A stretch of 18,465 bases of DNA from Thermococcus sp. (GTDB lineage: Archaea; Methanobacteriota_B; Thermococci; Thermococcales; Thermococcaceae): the NCBI GenBank assembly GCA_026987155.1, contig JALSNG010000021.1:1-18465 (forward strand), read 5' to 3'. Below the pieces are notes generated by a model, which saw only the letters and a list, made by a program, of their open reading frames with translations, was not told the DNA's origin and ran no database searches. Below, piece after piece: positions 12,521 through 18,465 of the stretch (within the stretch, counting starts at the first letter, position 1; each line of letters opens with the position of its first letter). The translations under genes and the position numbers were made by a program.

Positions 12521-13722
12521 CGACGGACTGGTTTTATCCGAAGGTTGGTGGAATCGAGTCCCACGTTGACGAGCTTGCCAGGAATCTGCTGTATATGGGA
12601 CACGAGCCCCACGTTATAACCCATGATTACCGTTACATGAAACCCTACGTGGATGATTTTCCTTATAGTGTTAAAAGGTTCCCCGGTTTTTTCTACTTCA
12701 GGGAATACCACGTCAGCACAGGAGTGGAACAGCTTTGGGACATAAACGAGTTTTACAAGAGGGAGGGCTTTGATATAACCCACGTTCACAGCATCTATTC
12801 CCCTCTGGCTGTTGCCACCTCCGCGGTGTCAGGGGGGATAAGGGGAGTTCCAGTAGTTGCCACCAATCATTCTTTTTACGGGGCTCCAACGTATGTGGAC
12901 GTTACCCTTGGAAAGCTTTTGCGAAAGAACCTCGATAAGGTTGACACGTTTATCGCAGTCAGCCGGCCCGTTGCCCGGGACACTCGAAGACTTCTCGGGA
13001 AGGAGCTGAGGGATAGGAGATTGATAGTCATACCGAACGGTATAGATACGCACAGGTGGAGGCCTCCCGAACCGGAGGAGCGGGAACGGGCCCGCAGGAG
13101 TCTCGGGCTCCGTGACGAGATGGTCGTTCTTTACCTGGGCAGGATGACCGAAAGGAAAGGGGCACACAGGATACCCATCATGCTCAAAGAGGCCATTGAG
13201 AAGAGCGGTGTTTCTCGGAGAAAAATAAGACTGGTCCTTGTTGGAAACGGCCCAATGAGGCCGGTTCTTGAGAAGAATTTGAGGAAAACGGGGATCGGGG
13301 AGATATCGGAGCTTTACGACTTTGTGGAGAGAGGGCGGTTGTTACCCCTTTATTGGGCATCTGACGTGGTCCTCATGCCCGGAATCCTTGAGGCGTTCCC
13401 GGTGGTGGGTCTTGAAGCCATGGCTACCGGTAGGATGGTCATTGGAAGGAACGAAAGCGGGCTTTCCGATATGGTTGTCAACGGGATTACGGGGCTCCTC
13501 GCGGAGAGCGAGGAGGGCATGGTGGATAGGATATCGTGGGCTCTGAGCAACCCAGAACTCGTTCCGAAGATGGGGGAGATGGGAAGAAAGGTCGTTGAGG
13601 AAAAGTTTTCTTGGGATTCGGTGCTTCCAAGAATAGTCAGGGTTTATAAGCTCACGATTGATTACTACGGGGACGTCGATAGGAGGTATAGGTTTTACAG
13701 GCTTGTGAGGGGTCTGAAATGA
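12496..13722 (+). CDS. GT4-family glycosyltransferase, PIG-A-like
   Basis: Retaining GT-B glycosyltransferase of 408 residues. The N-terminal domain begins LKIAIATDWFYPKVGGIESH, the glycine-rich acceptor loop of GT4 enzymes; THVHSIYSPLAV and VVATNHSFYG follow. The C-terminal nucleotide-sugar domain has VLYLGRMTERKGAHR, LVLVGNGPM and the EX7E motif EAFPVVGLE (Glu299 and Glu307). The wording of the N-terminal domain resembles the PIG-A/PimA type, enzymes that add a sugar to an inositol phospholipid. The donor is probably a UDP-sugar, and the acceptor a lipid at the inner face of the membrane. The ATG at 12496 has GGAGGGG about six to seven bases upstream, inside the preceding gene. The stop overlaps the deacetylase start as ATGA. 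Context suggests transfer of an N-acetylated sugar that the next enzyme deacetylates. Family confident; substrate inferred. Confidence 0.87.
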   Translation: MEGLKIAIATDWFYPKVGGIESHVDELARNLLYMGHEPHVITHDYRYMKPYVDDFPYSVKRFPGFFYFREYHVSTGVEQLWDINEFYKREGFDITHVHSIYSPLAVATSAVSGGIRGVPVVATNHSFYGAPTYVDVTLGKLLRKNLDKVDTFIAVSRPVARDTRRLLGKELRDRRLIVIPNGIDTHRWRPPEPEERERARRSLGLRDEMVVLYLGRMTERKGAHRIPIMLKEAIEKSGVSRRKIRLVLVGNGPMRPVLEKNLRKTGIGEISELYDFVERGRLLPLYWASDVVLMPGILEAFPVVGLEAMATGRMVIGRNESGLSDMVVNGITGLLAESEEGMVDRISWALSNPELVPKMGEMGRKVVEEKFSWDSVLPRIVRVYKLTIDYYGDVDRRYRFYRLVRGLK

Positions 13723-14441
13723 GGGTTGCAATAACCTTTGACGTTGAACATGACTGCCCCCCGTATTTAACCACGACGAGGGGAATGGAGGAGGGCCTTC
13801 CGAGAATCCTTGACCTGCTCTCAGAAAAGGGCGTCAAGGCAACATTTTTTTTCACCGCGGAGATGGCGAGGCGCTTTCCGGAACTGGTGAAAAGGGTTAT
13901 CGACGAAGGTCATGAGCTTGGAAGCCACAACTACAACCACGAGAGGCTCGACAGGCTGAACTTTGACGAGGGAAGGAGAGTAATTGAGAAGTCCCTTGAA
14001 GTTCTGAGGAAGTTCGGGGACGTTGTTTCCTTTAGGGCCCCTAATCTCCAGTTTCCGGACGAATACTACCGCGTTCTCGAAGAGAACAAAATTTTAGTTG
14101 ATTCTTCCAAGGCAACCTACAAGGGCTACCGCGCCGGGGTGAAGTTCTTTGGTAACGTACTTGAGGTCCCTGCGTCAACAACGTCTTCCATCATTAGACT
14201 CCCCTGGAGGATACAGAGGATTATCCACTCTCGCCTTAGGGAACCGAGGGTTTACTTCGCTCATCCCTGGGAGTTCGTTCCGATGCAGCGTGAAAAAATC
14301 CGGTGGGATTGCAGGTTTAATACGGGGGATAAGGCGGTAGGGCTCCTCGGCATGCTGGTGGATTATTACAAAAGGCAGGGGGCCGAGTTTCTCACGATGG
14401 CTGAGTTTTATGGGGAATACGGAAAGCTTAAACGTCATTGA
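13719..14441 (+). CDS. NodB-type polysaccharide/amino-sugar deacetylase
   Basis: Metal-dependent carbohydrate esterase 4 family protein of 240 residues, with no signal peptide, so it acts in the cytoplasm. The first motif is ITFDVEHDCPP (Asp8, with Glu10 and Asp12 replacing the usual Asp-Asp). The second is GSHNYNHERL, with the metal ligands His70 and His74. The third is SFRAPNLQFP, and the last is YFAHPWEF with the catalytic-site His. This FDVEHD variant is common in archaeal members that work on small or lipid-linked sugars. The likely reaction is removal of an N-acetyl group from a hexosamine. The start codon overlaps the glycosyltransferase stop by four bases (ATGA), so the two proteins should be made together. 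The pairing matches, in logic but not in fold, PIG-A and PIG-L of the GPI pathway. The true substrate is unknown. Confidence 0.82.
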   Translation: MRVAITFDVEHDCPPYLTTTRGMEEGLPRILDLLSEKGVKATFFFTAEMARRFPELVKRVIDEGHELGSHNYNHERLDRLNFDEGRRVIEKSLEVLRKFGDVVSFRAPNLQFPDEYYRVLEENKILVDSSKATYKGYRAGVKFFGNVLEVPASTTSSIIRLPWRIQRIIHSRLREPRVYFAHPWEFVPMQREKIRWDCRFNTGDKAVGLLGMLVDYYKRQGAEFLTMAEFYGEYGKLKRH

Positions 14442-14467
14442 GGATACTTTCACCCAGGGTGAGGAAA

Positions 14468-15517
14468 ATGAGGGGGGCACTCTATTGGGAGCCGCTTGAA
14501 GGGGGTAAGGTTAGGTGCAGGCTGTGTCCACTCAACTGTGTAATCAGCGAGGGAAAGAGAGGTTCCTGCAGGGTGAGAAAAAACATCGGCGGAAGGCTCT
14601 ACACCCTCAACTACGGGAAGGTCTCCGCCATAGGAGCCGATCCCGTTGAGAAGAAGCCCCTCTTCCACTTCTGGCCCGGTTCCTGTGCTCTCTCTGTAAG
14701 CACTGTTGGATGCAACATGCACTGCAGGCACTGTCAGAACTGGGAGATAAGCCAAGCTGATGAAAGCTTTCCCCACCTCCATGAAATGACTCCTGAGATG
14801 ATAGTTGCAATGGCAAGACACTACTCCTGCGAGAGCATAGCCTACACATACAATGAGCCGGTAATCTGGTACGAGTTTGTCCTCGATACTGCAAAGCTCG
14901 CCCGAAGGGAGGGGATATACAACCTCCTCATAACCAACGGCTACATAAACGAGGAACCGTTTAGGGAGCTTGCACATTACATAGATGCGATGAACATAGA
15001 CATTAAAGCCTTTAGCGACGAGTTTTACATGAAAATAGCGAGCGTTCCGAGCGGTGAACCGAGCAGGAGAACAGCGGTTATAGCAAAGAAAGAGTTTGGA
15101 ATCCACGTTGAGCTGACTTACCTGGTCATCCCGACGCTCAACGACAGCGAGGAGGAGATAAGGGCCTTTGCACGCTGGGTTGTTGAGGAGCTCGGGGAGG
15201 ATACCCCTGTTCACTTTTCGCGGTTCTTCCCGCACTACAAGTTGACCCATCTGCCCCCTACCCCACTTGAAACCGTTGAGATGGCCTACCGCGTTGCGAG
15301 GGAGGAAGGTCTGAAGTTCGTCTACGTCGGCAACGTGCCGGGTCACGAGGGTGAGAACACTTACTGCCCTAACTGTGGAAAGCCTTTAATACTTCGCCAC
15401 GCCTTTGAGATTGTCGGGTACCACGTCACCCCCGAGGGAAGGTGTGAGTACTGCGGGGAGAAAATTCCGGTAGTTGGCACCTACAAGAAAAAGCGATATC
15501 CAGGCATGTGGTGGTAA
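14468..15517 (+). CDS. amrS: Radical SAM enzyme of the AmmeMemoRadiSam (AmrS) type
   Basis: Radical SAM protein of 349 residues. The iron-sulfur motif is CNMHCRHC (Cys82, Cys86, Cys89) followed by QNWEIS. The N-terminal zone has CRLCPLNCVISEGKRGSC (Cys17, Cys20, Cys24, Cys34), characteristic of this subfamily, and EKKPLFHFWPGS comes before the radical SAM motif. A C-terminal four-cysteine site (Cys300, Cys303, Cys326, Cys329) looks like a zinc ribbon. Members were first called pyruvate formate-lyase activase-like, and are usually found with AMMECR1 and MEMO-like partners; the reaction is not established as far as I know. Neither partner is in this window. The ATG at 14468 has GGTGAGG three bases upstream and gives the family-typical N-terminus MRGALYWEPLEGG. 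A TTG at 14438 overlapping the deacetylase stop would add ten atypical residues. It lies in an operon with sugar-modifying enzymes. Confidence 0.88.
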   Translation: MRGALYWEPLEGGKVRCRLCPLNCVISEGKRGSCRVRKNIGGRLYTLNYGKVSAIGADPVEKKPLFHFWPGSCALSVSTVGCNMHCRHCQNWEISQADESFPHLHEMTPEMIVAMARHYSCESIAYTYNEPVIWYEFVLDTAKLARREGIYNLLITNGYINEEPFRELAHYIDAMNIDIKAFSDEFYMKIASVPSGEPSRRTAVIAKKEFGIHVELTYLVIPTLNDSEEEIRAFARWVVEELGEDTPVHFSRFFPHYKLTHLPPTPLETVEMAYRVAREEGLKFVYVGNVPGHEGENTYCPNCGKPLILRHAFEIVGYHVTPEGRCEYCGEKIPVVGTYKKKRYPGMWW

Positions 15518-15519
15518 AA

Positions 15520-16341
15520 ATGGAGCAGCTTGAGGTTATTTTTTACATTGAAGCCCTTTCCAACGACAAGAAACTTTTAGAAAGGGCTGTGGAAGAGACC
15601 GTTAGGGCCCTCAAGTCGGAAAAAAACGTGACTGTTAAGGATTTGCTGGTGGGGGATGTTCTCGAGGAGGAAGGGGAAGAGCTCCTTAAGTATTCTGCGG
15701 TCATCGAAGCCAGGCTCGTGGGTTCCCTCAGGGACATCGCTTTGTTGTCTCTCAGGTATTCCCCTGCCGTTGTGGAGGTTTTGAGACCCGGTAAAATGGA
15801 GATAAGCTCAAAGGAGCTAATGAGAATACTCGGGGACGTTGCAGTGTTCATGGCCAACCTGATGAAAGAGTTCGGGGGACTGGCGGTCTACCCGAAGCTC
15901 GACGATGTTCCTGAGCCCAGGATAGGTTATTCCAGGGATGAGGTAGAATCGATGATAATAGAGGACAGGGAGATACTCTACCGTTTCGTTGCGGAGGTTT
16001 ATGACCGGGATGAAGAGAGCGCGAGGATTAACATGGCGAAGGCACTAAATTACGAGGGATGCAAGATAAACAAACTCGTGGTTGAGAGGGCACCGGATGA
16101 TGAGAGAAAACTATTGCTTGCCGCCGAAGTTCTCTCCGACTTTGAGACCCTTTTCCAGCTTATGGCCAAATACGTACCCGTTGCACTCTCGATAATTGAA
16201 CCCGAGGTAATCGACGTTACGGCTGGCGAACTCCAAAATTCCCTTACCGATATCGCCGGCTTCGTCCAGGAACTCATTACGAGACCGTTGAAGAAACAGC
16301 TGATGGATAAGGCGAATACTACTTTCAAGCTTAATCCCTGA
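15520..16341 (+). CDS. Unidentified protein with two copies of one domain
   Basis: Soluble acidic protein of 273 residues, with no signal peptide and no recognised family. It consists of two repeats with an offset of 138 residues: about 3-115 and about 150-253. The best-aligned part, residues 80-115 and 218-253, aligns without gaps with ten identities in 36. The shared positions are Tyr80/218, Pro82/220, Pro90/228, Glu99/237, Leu100/238, Leu104/242, Asp106/244, Ala108/246, Phe110/248 and Leu114/252. Each copy reads as a beta-alpha-beta unit followed by helices, possibly a pseudo-dimer. A single Cys181 is present. The ATG at 15520 follows GTGGTGG, with five bases between; in-frame GTG codons at 15508 and 15511 overlap the amrS stop. 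The gene starts two bases after amrS, so it may serve as its partner or substrate. This is only an inference from gene order. The last gene of the operon. Confidence 0.75.
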   Translation: MEQLEVIFYIEALSNDKKLLERAVEETVRALKSEKNVTVKDLLVGDVLEEEGEELLKYSAVIEARLVGSLRDIALLSLRYSPAVVEVLRPGKMEISSKELMRILGDVAVFMANLMKEFGGLAVYPKLDDVPEPRIGYSRDEVESMIIEDREILYRFVAEVYDRDEESARINMAKALNYEGCKINKLVVERAPDDERKLLLAAEVLSDFETLFQLMAKYVPVALSIIEPEVIDVTAGELQNSLTDIAGFVQELITRPLKKQLMDKANTTFKLNP

Positions 16342-16388
16342 GATATTATCGTCAAAAGGCGAATGTCCTATAGGCATTTAATTAAGCT

Positions 16389-16446
16389 CCCTTTCATTTT
16401 TACGGCGATTAGCGAGCTTCTTTGGGTTCGTGAAAGGGTCTGAAAG
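16389..16446 (+). repeat. Inverted and direct repeats upstream of the S-layer promoter
   Basis: CCCTTTCA (16389-16396) and TGAAAGGG (16431-16438) are perfect 8-base inverted repeats 34 bases apart. TGAAAG occurs again ten bases on (16441-16446), next to the BRE, so it is in phase with the helix turn. The T-rich stretch CTTTCATTTTTA (16391-16402) can also act as a weak terminator for the upstream operon. Repeats at this place could bind a regulator of the S-layer gene. Confidence 0.3.
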
Positions 16447-16461
16447 CGAAAAGTATATATA
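16446..16461 (+). promoter_or_regulatory. Strong BRE/TATA promoter of the S-layer gene
   Basis: GCGAAAAG (16446-16453) directly followed by TATATATA (16454-16461) is a near ideal archaeal BRE/TATA pair. Transcription is expected from about 16483-16485, giving a leader of about 56 bases, long for this window. Confidence 0.8.
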
Positions 16462-16477
16462 CCCCTTGAAGTCAGAA

Positions 16478-16513
16478 TGTCAATGACAACACATGTCAGA
16501 CCACCTTAGGGTG
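16478..16513 (+). promoter_or_regulatory. Palindrome at the start point and leader hairpin of the S-layer mRNA
   Basis: TGTCA-A-TGACA (16478-16488) is a perfect inverted repeat that covers the predicted transcription start. TGTCA returns at 16494-16498. In the leader, CACC-TTAG-GGTG (16502-16513) forms a 4-base stem. The first could be an operator; the second may protect the mRNA 5' end. Both readings are inference. Confidence 0.3.
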
Positions 16514-16526
16514 TAAACCCAAAAAC

Positions 16527-16533
16527 GGAGGTG
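16527..16533 (+). promoter_or_regulatory. Shine-Dalgarno of the S-layer gene
   Basis: GGAGGTG is one of the strongest ribosome binding sites in the window. It lies seven bases before the ATG at 16541 and fixes that start. Confidence 0.8.
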
Positions 16534-16540
16534 TAAGGAA

Positions 16541-18465
16541 ATGAAGGTAAGGAAGATCGCGGCCCTTGCCGTGGGTGCCGCTATGCTCGGAGCGACCGTT
16601 GGCTTTGCCAGCGCAGTACACTGGCTTCCGAGCAAGGACCAGATGCCCGCCAAGGACTTCTTTGTTAAGAACGGCCAGCCGAACGTTAAAATCGTCGTTG
16701 GAAGCCAGGGCGCTGCCCAGGATGTTGTTAGCGCTGCAGACATAGCCGTTGCGCTTGGAACCCTTCTCTATAACGAGAAGGAGGTAGAGGTCAGCGGACC
16801 TGCTGTTTTCAAGGAGCAGCCGTACCGTGTGGCAAAACTCTACGTCTACGAGGGCTCGGGCTCGGGGAGCAGTGAGGATGCTGCCCTTAGTGATGCCAGC
16901 AGCTACTGGTGGAACGGGGCAGACTATGTCACAACATTGGCCGGGTACAACGAAAACCCGAGGTCATGGGGCACATTTATAGGAGGAATGGAGAAGATCC
17001 TCAACAAGAACGTTGCCAACTGGAGCGCCGAGCTGGACAGTCTCGACTACAACGTCCCGGTTCACGTTAGTATCAAAGGCATAAAGATATATGACCCAGA
17101 CAACAAGGGTGCCCCGACGGGGGATGAGCAGATATGGGTTGGCAAGGGCAACTTCACCTACACGGCCAACTACATGCAGGTCGGGGAAAAGACTGACTAC
17201 TGGAGTTCCTGCTGTGACGAGTACGTCAACGTGACCAAAACGATAATTGATCCTGGAATACAGCCCGGCGACTCGTTCACCCTCCTCGGCAAGAAATACC
17301 ACGCCATCTGTGTCTATGGCAAGTACGATACCAGGCTGGACATTGCGACGATATGCCCGAGCTGTAACATCAGGAGGAGCGACTACGTCCTCTTACTCGC
17401 CACCAGCGTAATCGAGGGACAGAACGGGTGGGTTAAGGTCGGTGGGACCCTAACCGCAGGGGGCAGGTACGTTATCAACGTCCTTGACATAAACATAATC
17501 GGCGGCACTGAGAAGGTCCTCCTTAAGGTTGTAGACAACAAGACTGGAGAGTCCAGGACGGTGGCACTTGAGAAACAGGGTAGTACATACAAGGGCGTTT
17601 CGGTCTTCGGTGACAGGGACGGTGACGGTGCCGACGACCTCGTCGTGATCCTCGAGGGAACCTTTGTCGGTGTAGAGGGCAACACCATGGCAAGGCTCAT
17701 AGTCTACACGGACCTCAGGGCAGTCGACGATGGCGACTCCTGGCCGAGCAGCGACTGGACGGTTCACTTCTACGGAGTAATACAGAACACGAGCATGAGC
17801 AGGTACTACCAGGCAGATAATTCGAGCGTATGGGATAGTTATTATGGGGCCACTGTTAACAAGTTCACGGTTGACACCCACTTCTGGTATCCGATGAACA
17901 TAAGTGGATGGAACCTAAGTACCTTCACCGCAGGCGGATCCCTGGTGCCGGGGTTCGACTGGTATCTCGCTGGCCCATCAGACGGATGGAACGCGAATGC
18001 CATAATCAACCTCCGGTCAGAGGAACTTGCGAACAACGAGACCGTTACCCCGGCTGCGGTGGCAGCGATAGAGCTCGTCAACGCTAAGAAGGTCGGTCCC
18101 GCCAAGACCATTAGCGTTCCGAGTTTCCACCCGGTTTACAACCTCACACTCAAGAGCAACATCTGTGGCCCCGAGAAGTGCGGTGACAATGAATACACCT
18201 ACAGCGCAGAGTCATGGATCGAGATTACGAGGGTCGGCAACCTGAGGACGTTGAAGGTCAACGTGGGCGACGTCCTTGACCACATCGATGAGCCGTGGTA
18301 CATAAGGTACCACAACATGAAGCTTGAAGACCTCGGCAAGGTCAAAACCTACGAGCCGAGCAAGGTCACCCAGCCGATAACGGTCCTCGACACAGAGGTC
18401 ATGACAGAGGGACTTGACAAGGTTGGCAGCAACATCATCCTCGTCGGCGGTCCCGTTGTCAACAG
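16541..18465 (+). CDS. S-layer glycoprotein precursor, C-terminus beyond window
   Basis: Partial gene with 641 complete codons and no stop before the window end. The N-terminus is a signal peptide: basic MKVRK, a hydrophobic core, then FASA with likely cleavage after Ala25. The mature part opens with a typical thermococcal/methanococcal S-layer N-terminal domain, including VKIVVGSQGAAQDVVSAADI, and ILVGGPVVN at the end belongs to the same family. The protein should form the paracrystalline surface coat. Ten N-glycosylation sequons are visible, at Asn160, 204, 230, 333, 416, 427, 453, 458, 499 and 534. A Ca2+-loop-like DRDGDGADD occurs at 358-366. Seven cysteines (224, 225, 257, 272, 275, 542, 547), including a CPSC pair, could form disulfides outside the cell. 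Strong promoter, strong Shine-Dalgarno and biased codons fit very high expression. It has its own promoter and is separate from the upstream glycan-type operon. Identification is confident. Confidence 0.9.
   Translation, partial: MKVRKIAALAVGAAMLGATVGFASAVHWLPSKDQMPAKDFFVKNGQPNVKIVVGSQGAAQDVVSAADIAVALGTLLYNEKEVEVSGPAVFKEQPYRVAKLYVYEGSGSGSSEDAALSDASSYWWNGADYVTTLAGYNENPRSWGTFIGGMEKILNKNVANWSAELDSLDYNVPVHVSIKGIKIYDPDNKGAPTGDEQIWVGKGNFTYTANYMQVGEKTDYWSSCCDEYVNVTKTIIDPGIQPGDSFTLLGKKYHAICVYGKYDTRLDIATICPSCNIRRSDYVLLLATSVIEGQNGWVKVGGTLTAGGRYVINVLDINIIGGTEKVLLKVVDNKTGESRTVALEKQGSTYKGVSVFGDRDGDGADDLVVILEGTFVGVEGNTMARLIVYTDLRAVDDGDSWPSSDWTVHFYGVIQNTSMSRYYQADNSSVWDSYYGATVNKFTVDTHFWYPMNISGWNLSTFTAGGSLVPGFDWYLAGPSDGWNANAIINLRSEELANNETVTPAAVAAIELVNAKKVGPAKTISVPSFHPVYNLTLKSNICGPEKCGDNEYTYSAESWIEITRVGNLRTLKVNVGDVLDHIDEPWYIRYHNMKLEDLGKVKTYEPSKVTQPITVLDTEVMTEGLDKVGSNIILVGGPVVN

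Noticed and set aside
12007..12789. 260-codon minus-strand open frame opposite the UPF0104 and GT4 genes
   Set aside because: It spans the overlap of two well-supported + strand genes and gives a Pro/Thr/Ser/Arg-rich product typical of antisense frames in GC-rich archaeal DNA.
14450..15346. 298-codon minus-strand open frame opposite amrS
   Set aside because: It mirrors the radical SAM gene, which has all its cysteine motifs. The antisense product resembles nothing and no start signal is present.
17450..17881. 143-codon minus-strand open frame opposite the S-layer gene
   Set aside because: The + strand frame is uninterrupted from a signal peptide and carries sequons and S-layer motifs. The antisense frame has no start signal.
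1..18465. CRISPR arrays, insertion sequences, integration sites, tRNA or rRNA genes
   Set aside because: No regular repeats with spacers, transposase motifs, terminal repeats or RNA gene signatures were seen on either strand. Reading by eye can miss short or degenerate ones.

Overview
The window is a stretch of archaeal chromosome that looks like Thermococcus (order Thermococcales). The main signs are a hypusine-type aIF5A, an endonuclease Q with a C-terminal PCNA-binding motif, a Thermococcus-type S-layer precursor, BRE/TATA promoters, strong GGTGA or GAGGTG ribosome binding sites, very dense gene packing and some TTG starts. From memory only, the order agmatinase / CBS protein / antiporter / small protein / ClC / EndoQ, with an S-layer gene a few genes further on, resembles the TK0882 to TK0895 region of T. 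kodakarensis. No search was run.

Layout. (1) 1-1364: 3' part of an NSS-family (LeuT-like) sodium symporter. (2) 1438-1848: aIF5A, with its own promoter. (3) 1930-5095: a tight + strand operon of universal-stress-like protein, ArsB/NhaD-type permease, UspA protein and an agmatinase-family ureohydrolase. (4) 5096-5307: a gap with two inverted repeats that might be a structured RNA, then a promoter. (5) 5308-7109: a free-standing CBS-pair protein whose end overlaps a CPA2-type cation/proton antiporter. (6) 7106-7573, minus strand: a small unidentified protein, convergent with the antiporter and divergent from the next gene. (7) 7649-11586: operon of ClC chloride transporter with fused CBS domains, endonuclease Q and ThiL. 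(8) 11642-16341: a five-gene operon with overlapping or nearly touching ends, encoding a flippase-like UPF0104 membrane protein, a PIG-A-like GT4 glycosyltransferase, a NodB-type deacetylase, an AmmeMemoRadiSam-type radical SAM enzyme and an unidentified protein built from two copies of one domain. (9) 16342-16540: regulatory region with a strong promoter. (10) 16541 to the window end: S-layer glycoprotein precursor, truncated at its C-terminus.

How the genes fit together. The left half is mainly ion and solute transport with attached nucleotide sensors: USP proteins flank one permease, a separate CBS protein overlaps the antiporter gene, and CBS domains are fused to ClC. The ureohydrolase belongs to the polyamine pathway that supplies spermidine for hypusination of the nearby aIF5A. 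The middle holds DNA repair (EndoQ) and thiamine diphosphate synthesis (ThiL). The right half looks like cell-surface biogenesis: a candidate glycolipid or glycan operon directly before a heavily sequon-bearing S-layer gene.

The best candidate for an undescribed system is the 11642-16341 operon. It pairs a PIG-A-like transferase with a sugar deacetylase and a flippase-like protein, and adds a radical SAM enzyme and an orphan two-repeat protein. I found no mobile elements, CRISPR arrays, rRNA or tRNA genes.
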